From contig JAIRLT010000087.1 in assembly GCA_031259225.1 (NCBI GenBank), positions 1 to 16,955 of the forward strand: DNA of 16,955 bases, read 5' to 3'. Below, piece after piece: positions 1 to 8,137 of this stretch. Below the pieces are notes generated by a model. The model saw nothing but the letters and a program-made list of their open reading frames with translations. It was not told the origin of the DNA and searched no databases. Position numbers and translations under genes: made by a program. How positions within the stretch are numbered: position 1 is the first letter of the stretch; each line of letters starts with the position of its first letter. Origin of the DNA: Prevotellaceae bacterium. GTDB taxonomy: Bacteria > Bacteroidota > Bacteroidia > Bacteroidales > UBA932.

Positions 1-3000
1 ATGGTGTACTCAAAAGAAGTAGCTGTACCACTGTTAATTTTTTCAGCACCGACATTTGTCCAAGCGCCGTTCACTTCTTTTTGTAGCTGGTATTTCACAT
101 CCAAACCGGTAGCCGCTACCGAGAAAGTATGCTGCCCGCCTTCACAAATGTTTGCGCCCACAGGTTGTTGTGTGATTATCGTCGGGATAGCCGTGACGAT
201 CAAGTTGCCGGCAGCCGAAATAAATACATAATTATCAACATACGTACTGGCAGCCAAGTCCGTAAACACAGGTATTATTGCATACGTCCCCGCAGGAGAC
301 AGGCTGTTAGCCCGCGTATCAAATTTCACCAATGCGAGAATATCGCCTTCGGTGTCGCCCGCCAGCAATGTGCCTTCCTTAATATAGGCAGTGAATGCAG
401 GATTAAAACCTGCTTCCCGGCGGGTAGCGTCATTGGCGGCTATCGTAAGGTGTCCCTTGGAATACAGGCAAGCCTGGTTCGATTCGGTGGATTCAAAGAA
501 TGGGTCTTCTTCGTAAATCGCCGTTACCGTATAGCAAACATTTTGCGCTTGCGGCGGATTGGTATCTTCGTATTCCTTATCCTCTATATTTTCCGCAATA
601 AGCGTTCCATCGCGATAAACATTATAGGATACCAAAGACTTGCCACCTACCAGTGTTACGGCAATGTTCCAGTTATAATCTAATCCAGTGCCTAAGGTAG
701 ACAATCGTACAAACGAACCGCCATTCAAGGAAGTTAAGTCGCCTTTGCCGGCTACCGCAGGACCATTGTCGGTTGTACAAACCGGGTCGCCAACTTGCGT
801 AAATGCATAACTAACCATTAAATCCTGCTTAACATCTATGGGAACAGGTTCCGTTAATTCGATGTAATTAAAGGCTTCCGGTGTTAATCCTGTAAGCGGT
901 TGGGAATGCACTATCGCCCCATTTTGCCTGATATTCAGTACCATATTATCGCCAAGGGCGTAAATAGCTATTTCTACTCCTTTTACAAAAGCATTTTTGT
1001 AATCCTTCAAGTCGGACGGGTCAAATTTAGCAGCTACTTCCAGTTGGGCTCCAGCACCAGCATTTATATAATGACCTACTACACCATCATCCCAGCGGAT
1101 AACCGTTTCGTCGCCGGACGCGAGGCTCTGTAATTGCATATCCTCCTTTAAGGAACTAACCACTGGGTTTTGTACTTTGCGTGCTTCCAATTTTATATTG
1201 GTTTTGGCACTTTGTTCCACAGCAGCTTTTTCTTTTGTAAATGCCGGTTTCGCAGTGGCGCCTGCATTCGCACTAAGCGTTTGATTTGCCTGTGCGGAAG
1301 CCGGCGCCGTGCCGATGCCGATGGCTATATCATCTATAAAGAGAATAGACGTATAATCAGATACACTATTGATAGCAACATATTTTGCAGTAGCAGGAAC
1401 TGTAAAGCTATATTTTGTCCATACATCCGGAACTTCTACGTATGATCCGGTGGTAAGCACATTGGTAAAATCGCCTTTCGCGTTACCCGTAGTAGAATAA
1501 GCAACCCTTATCCGTTCCAAACCATAATCAGCAACTGCCGACATTGCCCAGAAAGAGAAAGTAAATGATGGAACCGAATAACTGGTTGCAAAATCTAATG
1601 CAGGACTGATAAGCCAATCATCATTTGCATCCGTTTCGTTCGTAGGACAAACTAATGCTTTAACACCGGAATGAGTAAAAATAGGGTCTAATTCAAGCGC
1701 TATAAACGCCATTTTTCCTGTTACAGCGCCTTGGAAAAAGTCATATACATTATCCATATCGCCGTCAATATATGACCAGCCGACCGTACCCGGAGAGTTT
1801 ACAGTCAATGAGGTATGTCCTTCTATGTCGTCGAAAATACCAAAGAATGGGTCTTTCGCCTCTTCCCAAGCTAATTTTACAGATTTATTTGCGTCATTAT
1901 AAACAGCCGTCAAACTGGAGGGTGCGCCGCCGCCTTGCAGCACGGTAATCACTGCTTGTGCAGCGCTGTTAATGGTAATAACACCTTCCCTGAATTCCGG
2001 CGTCTTATTTTCCGTTACGGTAAACGTTAGCGTGACATCAGTGGTTGTTCCACTGGTTTCGCTTAATGTAATCCACGGGTCGGCGGTAGCCGTCCATGAA
2101 GGCGCGGTGGTCTTAAAGGTAATGGTTTCCGGCGTCGGGTCTATATTCTTCTTCTTGATAGTATCTGCTGTTGAAATTAATTCAAACTCGGTATAGGTAA
2201 ACTCGGGAACAATGTTCATGGAAGTATACACGCCAACCAGATCTCCCAAATCTGACCAACTGTCATTATAATATGCTTTTACCGTACTATATTCATCCGT
2301 TCTGTTTTCTACGCATGGAACGGTAAAATACACATAGTTATAGTTGGTACTGCCGACTACCACATGGAATGCTTCCGGAACACCCACCGGTGTGGGGAAT
2401 GTAATGAGATTATATCCTTGAACAATACTCGTAACATTCATTACCGGCGATAAGCGCGTTCCCGGCAGCCCGTTATCGTCCGCATACAATGCAACCGTTA
2501 TGGGGAAGATGATTGCGAGGGCAACAGACCCTGCAGAAATATATACTTTCACGCTGGAAACCAGACCTGGTTTCAAAGCGGAGAACCGTTCGGAGGTTTG
2601 CGTGAACAGGTCGGCTCCAGTGGCAGAATAACCACTAGCGTTGGCATACCTATAGAACGGAATTTCCCCGCCTGCAACATTCCATATTTCAGCGGTGTCG
2701 CCTATTTGTATATAATTCGTTATTTCTTTTTCTTTTTCTTCCAACGCGTTGGCTACTTTCAGTTTTACACTGTAAGTATTCGCACCTTCCGGATACAGGG
2801 CTTGCACTGTTTTTCCCGTAGCAGAAGCGGGGGTAGCTCCGGGTAATTCCCACGCCCAGGAGGTGGGCGGTTCCCCTGTGGTAACATCTCGCAATTGCAC
2901 CGTTCCGCCTGCCGGCAAAAATTGCCCGCTATGGGGATATACCGTATAGCCGTCGGAAGTGGACTTCCATATTACTTCCAGCGGTATTTTTTTCACTATC

Positions 3001-6000
3001 ACCGCTCCTGTTACCGTTTTCGTATGGGTTCCCAAACTGCTGGCTACTGTAAGCGACACATCGTAAGTACCCGCTTTAGCATAAGCAGCCGACGGATTAG
3101 TTGCCGTACTGACAGCGGGCGTAGCGCCCGGGAATACCCATTGCCACGACAGTGGAGGTCCTGCAGAGCGGTCAATAAACGACACGCTTTCGCCCTCAAA
3201 AATTTCAATGGTATTATTAGGCGTATAAACCGATATGCCGTCAAGCATTACTACGTCCATATCCAATCCTTCATAACGCCATGCAAACTTTACCGATTGT
3301 CCGGCATATTTCGACAGGTCGGTGGTTATTTTCCTCCATGCGGAACTACTTTGATACGGATTAGACCATTCCTGCTGCCATGTAGCACCATCATCAACCG
3401 AAACCGACAAGGTTACCACCCCCGGATAAATGTAAGCGCCTCCGTAGTAAATGTAAAAATCAAGCAGGGCACTATCCGGAATATCTACCGGCGACGATAT
3501 TAATCGCGCATCAACGGTATTAGAGGCATCCCATGATATAAATGCAGAATTTACATCACTTGTATCTATGGTTGAAAAAGGAGGTAGCGACTTAGCTACA
3601 AGGGTATCTTTAGACACGGATATCCATGTATTCGTACTGGCGCCCGGTTTTTCTAATGCCCATCCCGAAGGCGGGAATGTAGTTCCGTCAAATCCTTCTT
3701 TCCAGTGTATATTTTTAGCGCCGTCTATTATAAAATTGGCTACGGGCGTTACTGCACCGCAAGGAGTACCCACCGTAAAACGGATATTCGGGCGGTTAGC
3801 ATTTACCGTTCCGTTCGTCGTGGGAATACTGGTATTTGTAGCTGTCCATTGCTGGTGGGCGTCTGTTACCGTTGTATAGGCACAATTGGAGTTGTAGTAG
3901 CCGGAGGTATTCGTTGCATAAGACCTTACCAATACCTTCAGGTTTTTTGTTCCTGTATAGGTAAACGGGGTAGCTAAGGTAAGCGTGTTCCATCCTTTCG
4001 CATTGGCTTCCGTACTCGCACTTTGGTACACCAGTGTAGCACCGGCGATTTCCGCCGACCAATTTTGGGCGGTGAATGTGGTTTCGTCCACTTCTTTCAA
4101 ATAGACGTACAGGGTACGTGTTTTGGTGGTCGCATTTCCCGTATTCCATGCAATCTTTGTAATTACCCCACCGTTGTTCAAACCAATTTCATCGGCGGTA
4201 TATATCGCAGCGCTAAACGCTTGCCGTTGTGAAATACCCAGCGGGAATTGTGCTGTAGTCGTTCCGTCGCTAATGGTTATGTTATCCGAACATACAGCTT
4301 CTTTCATAGACACGGTAATGGTTTTGGTAACGCTCAGTTCGCTTTCCGTACCTTTGTTAATAGTCAAAGTAGTGGTAAAGGTTCCCACCGTGTTGTATTG
4401 TATGGCTGGGGGTATACGCCCTATATGGCTGGCGGGCGTGCCGCCTTCGAACGACCATTCCCATGTAGCTGCCAAAGCGGACACATCCTTATATTCAACA
4501 TATTGCGTTACGTAAATAACCGTATCGCTGGCTATAAATTTAGCATCCGGATCTGTGGCACTGTACATCCCTTCAAGGGTTGTAACACCTGTCCCAAGTG
4601 GGTCAAGGTATTTCGACATGTGCTGGTTAGGGTCGGGCGACTGATCCCAGTGCCACCATAATTTCCCGAACAAACTATACATTGAAGTATTAGCACATGG
4701 ATTATCGCCACCAGTGCCGCCGGAAAGCGAACCAACAACCAAGCCGTCTTGGTCAAATAACGGCGAACCGGACGATCCACCTTCTGTTACGCCTCTTTTC
4801 CCGTTCACCGTTCCATAGGTAACGCGCCAATGGGCATTGGTTGCGCCGGTAGCATCTTCGCTATTCCATGTCGCCTGCGTTGCCGGCGAGGTAATAAACG
4901 ATATTTTTTTATAGTCGCCCGCTGGATGGTGAATACCTGCGCCGCTGGTCAGCGCCGTGTTGGTGCGGTTCCACCCATTGAAATAAATATCCCAATCAGG
5001 GGGAATATCCGTATTTAAGCGGAGCAACAAGCCGTCGGAACCGCCGTTTATATTCGTAGCGACCAAACGTTGTGCGCCGGTAGCCGTACGGTAAGCGGCA
5101 GACGAAGAGGAATTTTCGCAACCGATACGTTCAAAATGGAAATAGAATTGCCATTGATTCAACTCTGCTACGGTAGACTCTTTACCATTAACTTCGCCGC
5201 AATGGTAAGCCATTAAAAAGTAAGGCGTCATATCCCTTGCCGTATTGTTAAGAATAGTACCCGAGCAGATGTAACCAGATCCGGCGATAACTTGTACGGT
5301 AGCAGCTACTCCTTTCTTTTGGTCTTGCCATGCCTCGCCCTCAGGGCAATTAATATTTATCATACATGCGCTGGACCTGCCTTCATCGCCGCCGGGTGCG
5401 GTAGGTTCGTCAAACTCTTTTGCCACGCCGATAATCGCGTTATTATACACATAGCCTACACCGGAAATGGAAATTACCGGTTGCGCGCCGCCTCTTGGCA
5501 AGGCTTTTGCCACACCGGCTCTTGTCGCAAACTGCGGCGCCACGTGCGTGTTATCGGCAAACGCAACAAGTGCGCCGTTTTTATCTTCGAGGCTCAGTAG
5601 CGACGCTTTATCAACTGTGGCAGGAGCAACGTATTCGAGAATAAGTTCGTCGCCGGCAACCATTTCCGTAGAAAATTCAGGACCGAACTTCGGGTTGTCG
5701 GCAGCCGTAAACGCGCCTACTACGTGCTTTTTGTTAGCGCTGTAGATAAACAGCTTTGAACCTTCCGGCAAATAAAACCGGTCGTAGTACAAGGACAACG
5801 CAATAGCGCCGGGAGATTTCAGGCGCAATTGCCAAATCTTTTCCCCTGTTTCCAGTGAAATCCATTCACCGGCATTTTCTATTGTGTAATTTGCCGGGAG
5901 GATTTTGGATATACGTGGCATCAAGCCATATTTCGCTCTGACTTCGTCTTCCACTTTCAACGAAATAATGTCAGGAGCCTGCAAGGATTTTACTTCCCGC

Positions 6001-6134
6001 ACTGTTTGCACCGACCTGTTGGCAGTAGCAAAACTCGGCGGCGTCCCTTCTCTCTTGATTTGTGCAAAAGAAGGAACAAGCCATGTTATTGCAAATAACA
6101 AAAGCAATAATTTGAATAGATAGTTTTTTTTCAT
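1..6134 (-). CDS. Giant secreted lysyl-endopeptidase-like serine protease with adhesin domains (3' end outside window)
   Basis: The frame is open from ATG 6134-6132 to the left edge, 2044 codons with no stop. Residues 1-24 form a signal peptide (cleavage after SFA). A propeptide-like region follows. About 250-522 is a trypsin-fold domain resembling lysyl endopeptidase, with the triad visible as His311 (AYHCG), Asp367 (GGSDG) and Ser455 (GGSSGSP), plus several cysteines. C-terminal to it I read PKD-like (about 525-612), gingipain-type cleaved-adhesin jelly roll (810-970), PKD (968-1048), PKD (1062-1142), a beta-rich segment, BACON (1333-1402), a second cleaved-adhesin domain (1431-1606), a Lys/Ala-rich linker, another jelly-roll-like segment, FnIII-like (1822-1886), MBG-like (1892-1980) and the start of an Ig-like domain. 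The build resembles gingipains and other type IX secretion cargo, so a C-terminal sorting domain is expected beyond the window (inference). Lysine specificity is not shown. It is likely extracellular or surface-bound. Confidence 0.93.
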   Translation of the reverse strand, partial: MKKNYLFKLLLLLFAITWLVPSFAQIKREGTPPSFATANRSVQTVREVKSLQAPDIISLKVEDEVRAKYGLMPRISKILPANYTIENAGEWISLETGEKIWQLRLKSPGAIALSLYYDRFYLPEGSKLFIYSANKKHVVGAFTAADNPKFGPEFSTEMVAGDELILEYVAPATVDKASLLSLEDKNGALVAFADNTHVAPQFATRAGVAKALPRGGAQPVISISGVGYVYNNAIIGVAKEFDEPTAPGGDEGRSSACMININCPEGEAWQDQKKGVAATVQVIAGSGYICSGTILNNTARDMTPYFLMAYHCGEVNGKESTVAELNQWQFYFHFERIGCENSSSSAAYRTATGAQRLVATNINGGSDGLLLRLNTDIPPDWDIYFNGWNRTNTALTSGAGIHHPAGDYKKISFITSPATQATWNSEDATGATNAHWRVTYGTVNGKRGVTEGGSSGSPLFDQDGLVVGSLSGGTGGDNPCANTSMYSLFGKLWWHWDQSPDPNQHMSKYLDPLGTGVTTLEGMYSATDPDAKFIASDTVIYVTQYVEYKDVSALAATWEWSFEGGTPASHIGRIPPAIQYNTVGTFTTTLTINKGTESELSVTKTITVSMKEAVCSDNITISDGTTTAQFPLGISQRQAFSAAIYTADEIGLNNGGVITKIAWNTGNATTKTRTLYVYLKEVDETTFTAQNWSAEIAGATLVYQSASTEANAKGWNTLTLATPFTYTGTKNLKVLVRSYATNTSGYYNSNCAYTTVTDAHQQWTATNTSIPTTNGTVNANRPNIRFTVGTPCGAVTPVANFIIDGAKNIHWKEGFDGTTFPPSGWALEKPGASTNTWISVSKDTLVAKSLPPFSTIDTSDVNSAFISWDASNTVDARLISSPVDIPDSALLDFYIYYGGAYIYPGVVTLSVSVDDGATWQQEWSNPYQSSSAWRKITTDLSKYAGQSVKFAWRYEGLDMDVVMLDGISVYTPNNTIEIFEGESVSFIDRSAGPPLSWQWVFPGATPAVSTATNPSAAYAKAGTYDVSLTVASSLGTHTKTVTGAVIVKKIPLEVIWKSTSDGYTVYPHSGQFLPAGGTVQLRDVTTGEPPTSWAWELPGATPASATGKTVQALYPEGANTYSVKLKVANALEEKEKEITNYIQIGDTAEIWNVAGGEIPFYRYANASGYSATGADLFTQTSERFSALKPGLVSSVKVYISAGSVALAIIFPITVALYADDNGLPGTRLSPVMNVTSIVQGYNLITFPTPVGVPEAFHVVVGSTNYNYVYFTVPCVENRTDEYSTVKAYYNDSWSDLGDLVGVYTSMNIVPEFTYTEFELISTADTIKKKNIDPTPETITFKTTAPSWTATADPWITLSETSGTTTDVTLTFTVTENKTPEFREGVITINSAAQAVITVLQGGGAPSSLTAVYNDANKSVKLAWEEAKDPFFGIFDDIEGHTSLTVNSPGTVGWSYIDGDMDNVYDFFQGAVTGKMAFIALELDPIFTHSGVKALVCPTNETDANDDWLISPALDFATSYSVPSFTFSFWAMSAVADYGLERIRVAYSTTGNAKGDFTNVLTTGSYVEVPDVWTKYSFTVPATAKYVAINSVSDYTSILFIDDIAIGIGTAPASAQANQTLSANAGATAKPAFTKEKAAVEQSAKTNIKLEARKVQNPVVSSLKEDMQLQSLASGDETVIRWDDGVVGHYINAGAGAQLEVAAKFDPSDLKDYKNAFVKGVEIAIYALGDNMVLNIRQNGAIVHSQPLTGLTPEAFNYIELTEPVPIDVKQDLMVSYAFTQVGDPVCTTDNGPAVAGKGDLTSLNGGSFVRLSTLGTGLDYNWNIAVTLVGGKSLVSYNVYRDGTLIAENIEDKEYEDTNPPQAQNVCYTVTAIYEEDPFFESTESNQACLYSKGHLTIAANDATRREAGFNPAFTAYIKEGTLLAGDTEGDILALVKFDTRANSLSPAGTYAIIPVFTDLAASTYVDNYVFISAAGNLIVTAIPTIITQQPVGANICEGGQHTFSVAATGLDVKYQLQKEVNGAWTNVGAEKINSGTATSFEYT

Positions 6135-6355
6135 ACTCTAAAAATTTAGGTTAATAATTTTTTATAGTTTTCCCGTCTTGATAATTTTAGTTTTTACTTT
6201 ACTTCGATCATTCGTGCATAATTTTTAATTTTTAAATATCTCTTAATTTCGGTTTTTGGACAAATACTGATTGAAAAAATTTATTTTGGATAACGCTAAT
6301 TCTTTTTTAAATTTTCCTGTGTCATATTTGTAGAAAAATGTTTAAATTCGAATTA

Positions 6356-6387
6356 CAAAAATATAAAAAAGAAACAAAAGAAACAAT
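6356..6387 (-). promoter_or_regulatory. Candidate Bacteroidota promoter for the giant protease gene
   Basis: On the minus strand TATTTTTG (6363-6356) fits the TAnnTTTG -7 element, and ATTG (6387-6384) stands 20 bp upstream as a partial -33 TTTG. It would give a leader of about 220 nt. The surrounding DNA is so AT-rich that a chance match is quite possible. Confidence 0.35.
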
Positions 6388-6718
6388 ATATCCATCTAAT
6401 TGTAATATTAATTTTACTTTACTTTTTTTGTTTTTGAATTACTATATTCCTTTTAAAGTTTTAATGTTTATGTGCTTACAAAACAAATAAAAACTTTTCC
6501 CCGGATTTTCATGGTAGAAAAAAAACGCCTTTTCCTACATATTTCTTCAAAAAAAGAACAGAATTAAAAAAATATTGTCGTACCATGATAATTTTTTACA
6601 TTTTTTAGTAATTTTTAAGTAGCTTGTTTTCTAATGATTAACATTCATTTCTCGTAGATTTGTCGTAAAAAGCTGGGTTTCCAAAGGGTATTTGCTTTCT
6701 TTCCTTTATCATTCCTTG

Positions 6719-6726
6719 TATCTTTG
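6719..6726 (+). promoter_or_regulatory. -7 promoter element of the recombinase gene
   Basis: TATCTTTG matches the Bacteroidota TAnnTTTG -7 consensus exactly and lies 32 bp before the ATG at 6759. The -33 partner is poor: TTTC at 6696-6699 with a 19-bp spacer, or TTTG at 6691-6694 with a 24-bp spacer. Confidence 0.6.
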
Positions 6727-6758
6727 TCATTCTAATAAAACGAAATTTAACATTATTT

Positions 6759-8048
6759 ATGACAAAAATCCGTTTCTACTTACGACGAATTAACTCTATT
6801 AAGATAACAAGTATTTTTATGGCAATTCATTTGGGCACTTTCAAACAGAATAAGAAAGAAAAACGGTATCTTCCTTTAAGATACGGCATCGGTGAAAGCA
6901 TCTACCCGGAACATTGGGACAAAATAAAATGCCGGGCAATAGAGCAAACATCCTACCCACAATACACCTTGCTCAATGTACGGCTCCGGCTGCTGGAAAA
7001 CATGGTTCATTGCTTCGTGCTGGAGTTAAAAAACAACAACATCATTCCTACGCGGAATGAATTACGGGTGATGCTGGACAACAAATTAAAAAAGAACAAA
7101 ATAATAAAAAACTTGGAGTCGGCATACTCCCTTGTAACTTTTATTGAACTCTACATAAAACAATCCACCTATTACAAAGCCAGAGGTACCATACGGCAAT
7201 ACCATAATACCTTGCGTTTATTGAAGAATTTTTCCAAAGAAACCGGAAGAAGCTTGGCGCTTGAATCTATTGACATGGCATTTTATGCCGAATTCAGGAG
7301 ATATATGTACGACAAGGGGCACACCGACGCCTATTTCGGCAACCAGATAAAATTTATCCGGTTATTTATGAATGAAGCTACCGAGCAAGGGTATAATAAA
7401 CAATTAATATTCAAAAGCCGGAAATTTAGTTGTTTTTCGCCGGATGTAGATAAAATATACTTGAAGGAAGATGAAATAAATAAAATCCAATATGTGCCTA
7501 TCGAAGACAACATACTATTGTCGGTTGTCCGGGATTTATTCATTGTCGGCTGCCGAACAGGTTTGCGGTTCTCTGACCTCATACGTTTAAATCCTACAAA
7601 TTTCAGTGAAAGCGAAAACATCTTGCGGGTAGCCACGCAAAAAACCAATGATCTGATATATATCCCCCTCACGCAGGACGTTATGGAAATTTGCAAGAAA
7701 TACTGCTATTCCTTGCCGCGCATAAGCAACGCGATATTCAACATAAATATTAAACAGGTTGCCTGCATGGCTGGCGTGGAAGACAAGATAGAAGTACTTA
7801 CCCGCAAAGGAAAAAACAAAACATATGAAAGTATAAAAAAATATAAATTAGTAAGCGCACACACCGCCCGGAGGAGTTTTGCCACTAATGCTTATTTGGG
7901 CGACGTGCCAACGATTGCCATTATGCGCATCACAGGACACCGGACGGAAAGGGCTTTCATGAGATATATACGCATAGCCAGCGAGAACAATGCCCGGCAG
8001 TTACTCACCCATCCGCACTTCTCAAAAATATCGCCAAAAACATTCTAA
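6759..8048 (+). CDS. Tyrosine recombinase / site-specific integrase
   Basis: The 429-residue protein has the layout of Bacteroidota integrases: an arm-type DNA-binding N-terminus (about 1-115, with the IYPEHWD segment), a SAM-like core-binding domain (about 125-225) and a C-terminal catalytic domain. The catalytic set is complete: Arg266 (GCRTGLR), Lys295 (TQKTND), His368 and Arg371 (HTARRSF), His394 (TGHR) and the nucleophile Tyr403 (MRYIR). It should be active in strand exchange between two specific sites. No transfer, phage or cargo genes lie beside it, and no att site is recognisable, so its substrate is unknown. It could be an integrase remnant of a lost element or a DNA invertase/resolvase. 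An internal ATG (Met21) is an alternative start; the promoter at 6719 suits the first. The stop codon lies in a repeat unit at 8046. Confidence 0.93.
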   Translation: MTKIRFYLRRINSIKITSIFMAIHLGTFKQNKKEKRYLPLRYGIGESIYPEHWDKIKCRAIEQTSYPQYTLLNVRLRLLENMVHCFVLELKNNNIIPTRNELRVMLDNKLKKNKIIKNLESAYSLVTFIELYIKQSTYYKARGTIRQYHNTLRLLKNFSKETGRSLALESIDMAFYAEFRRYMYDKGHTDAYFGNQIKFIRLFMNEATEQGYNKQLIFKSRKFSCFSPDVDKIYLKEDEINKIQYVPIEDNILLSVVRDLFIVGCRTGLRFSDLIRLNPTNFSESENILRVATQKTNDLIYIPLTQDVMEICKKYCYSLPRISNAIFNINIKQVACMAGVEDKIEVLTRKGKNKTYESIKKYKLVSAHTARRSFATNAYLGDVPTIAIMRITGHRTERAFMRYIRIASENNARQLLTHPHFSKISPKTF

Positions 8049-8137
8049 TTGTTTAATGTGATTAATTGTTTAATGTGACTAATGGGCTGGCGCGCCAGTA
8101 TTAACCATTAACCACTAATTGGCGCCAGCCAATTCAT
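8046..8137. repeat. Repeat cassette between convergent genes: direct repeats, palindrome, heptamers
   Basis: Two exact 16-bp copies of TAATTGTTTAATGTGA start at 8046 and 8063; the first contains the recombinase stop. The palindrome CTGGCGCGCCAG follows (8087-8098). Heptamers ATTAACC, ATTAACC and ACTAATT occupy 8100-8120, then a half palindrome GGCGCCAGCC (8121-8130) and AATTCAT (8131-8137). The right part is read as the last codons of dacB, whose stop (8117-8115) lies in the ACTAATT unit. Sitting between convergent genes, the palindrome could act as a bidirectional terminator, but no T-run follows it. Confidence 0.8.

Larger units (their letters stand above)
6135..6758. other. AT-rich divergent intergenic spacer
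   Basis: This 624-bp gap separates the divergent protease and recombinase genes and holds no credible coding region. It is much richer in A and T than the flanking genes. I see a 13-bp direct repeat TTTTACTTTACTT (6192-6204 and 6413-6425), an 8-bp direct repeat TTGTCGTA (6575-6582 and 6660-6667) and an 8-bp inverted pair TCATGGTA/TACCATGA (6509-6516 and 6581-6588). None is long enough to be called a recombination site. Confidence 0.6.

Noticed and set aside
2895..3503. 202-codon plus-strand frame within the protease gene
   Set aside because: The minus strand is continuously open with PKD and cleaved-adhesin domains here; the plus frame is rich in Arg, Cys and Tyr, as expected for an antisense shadow.
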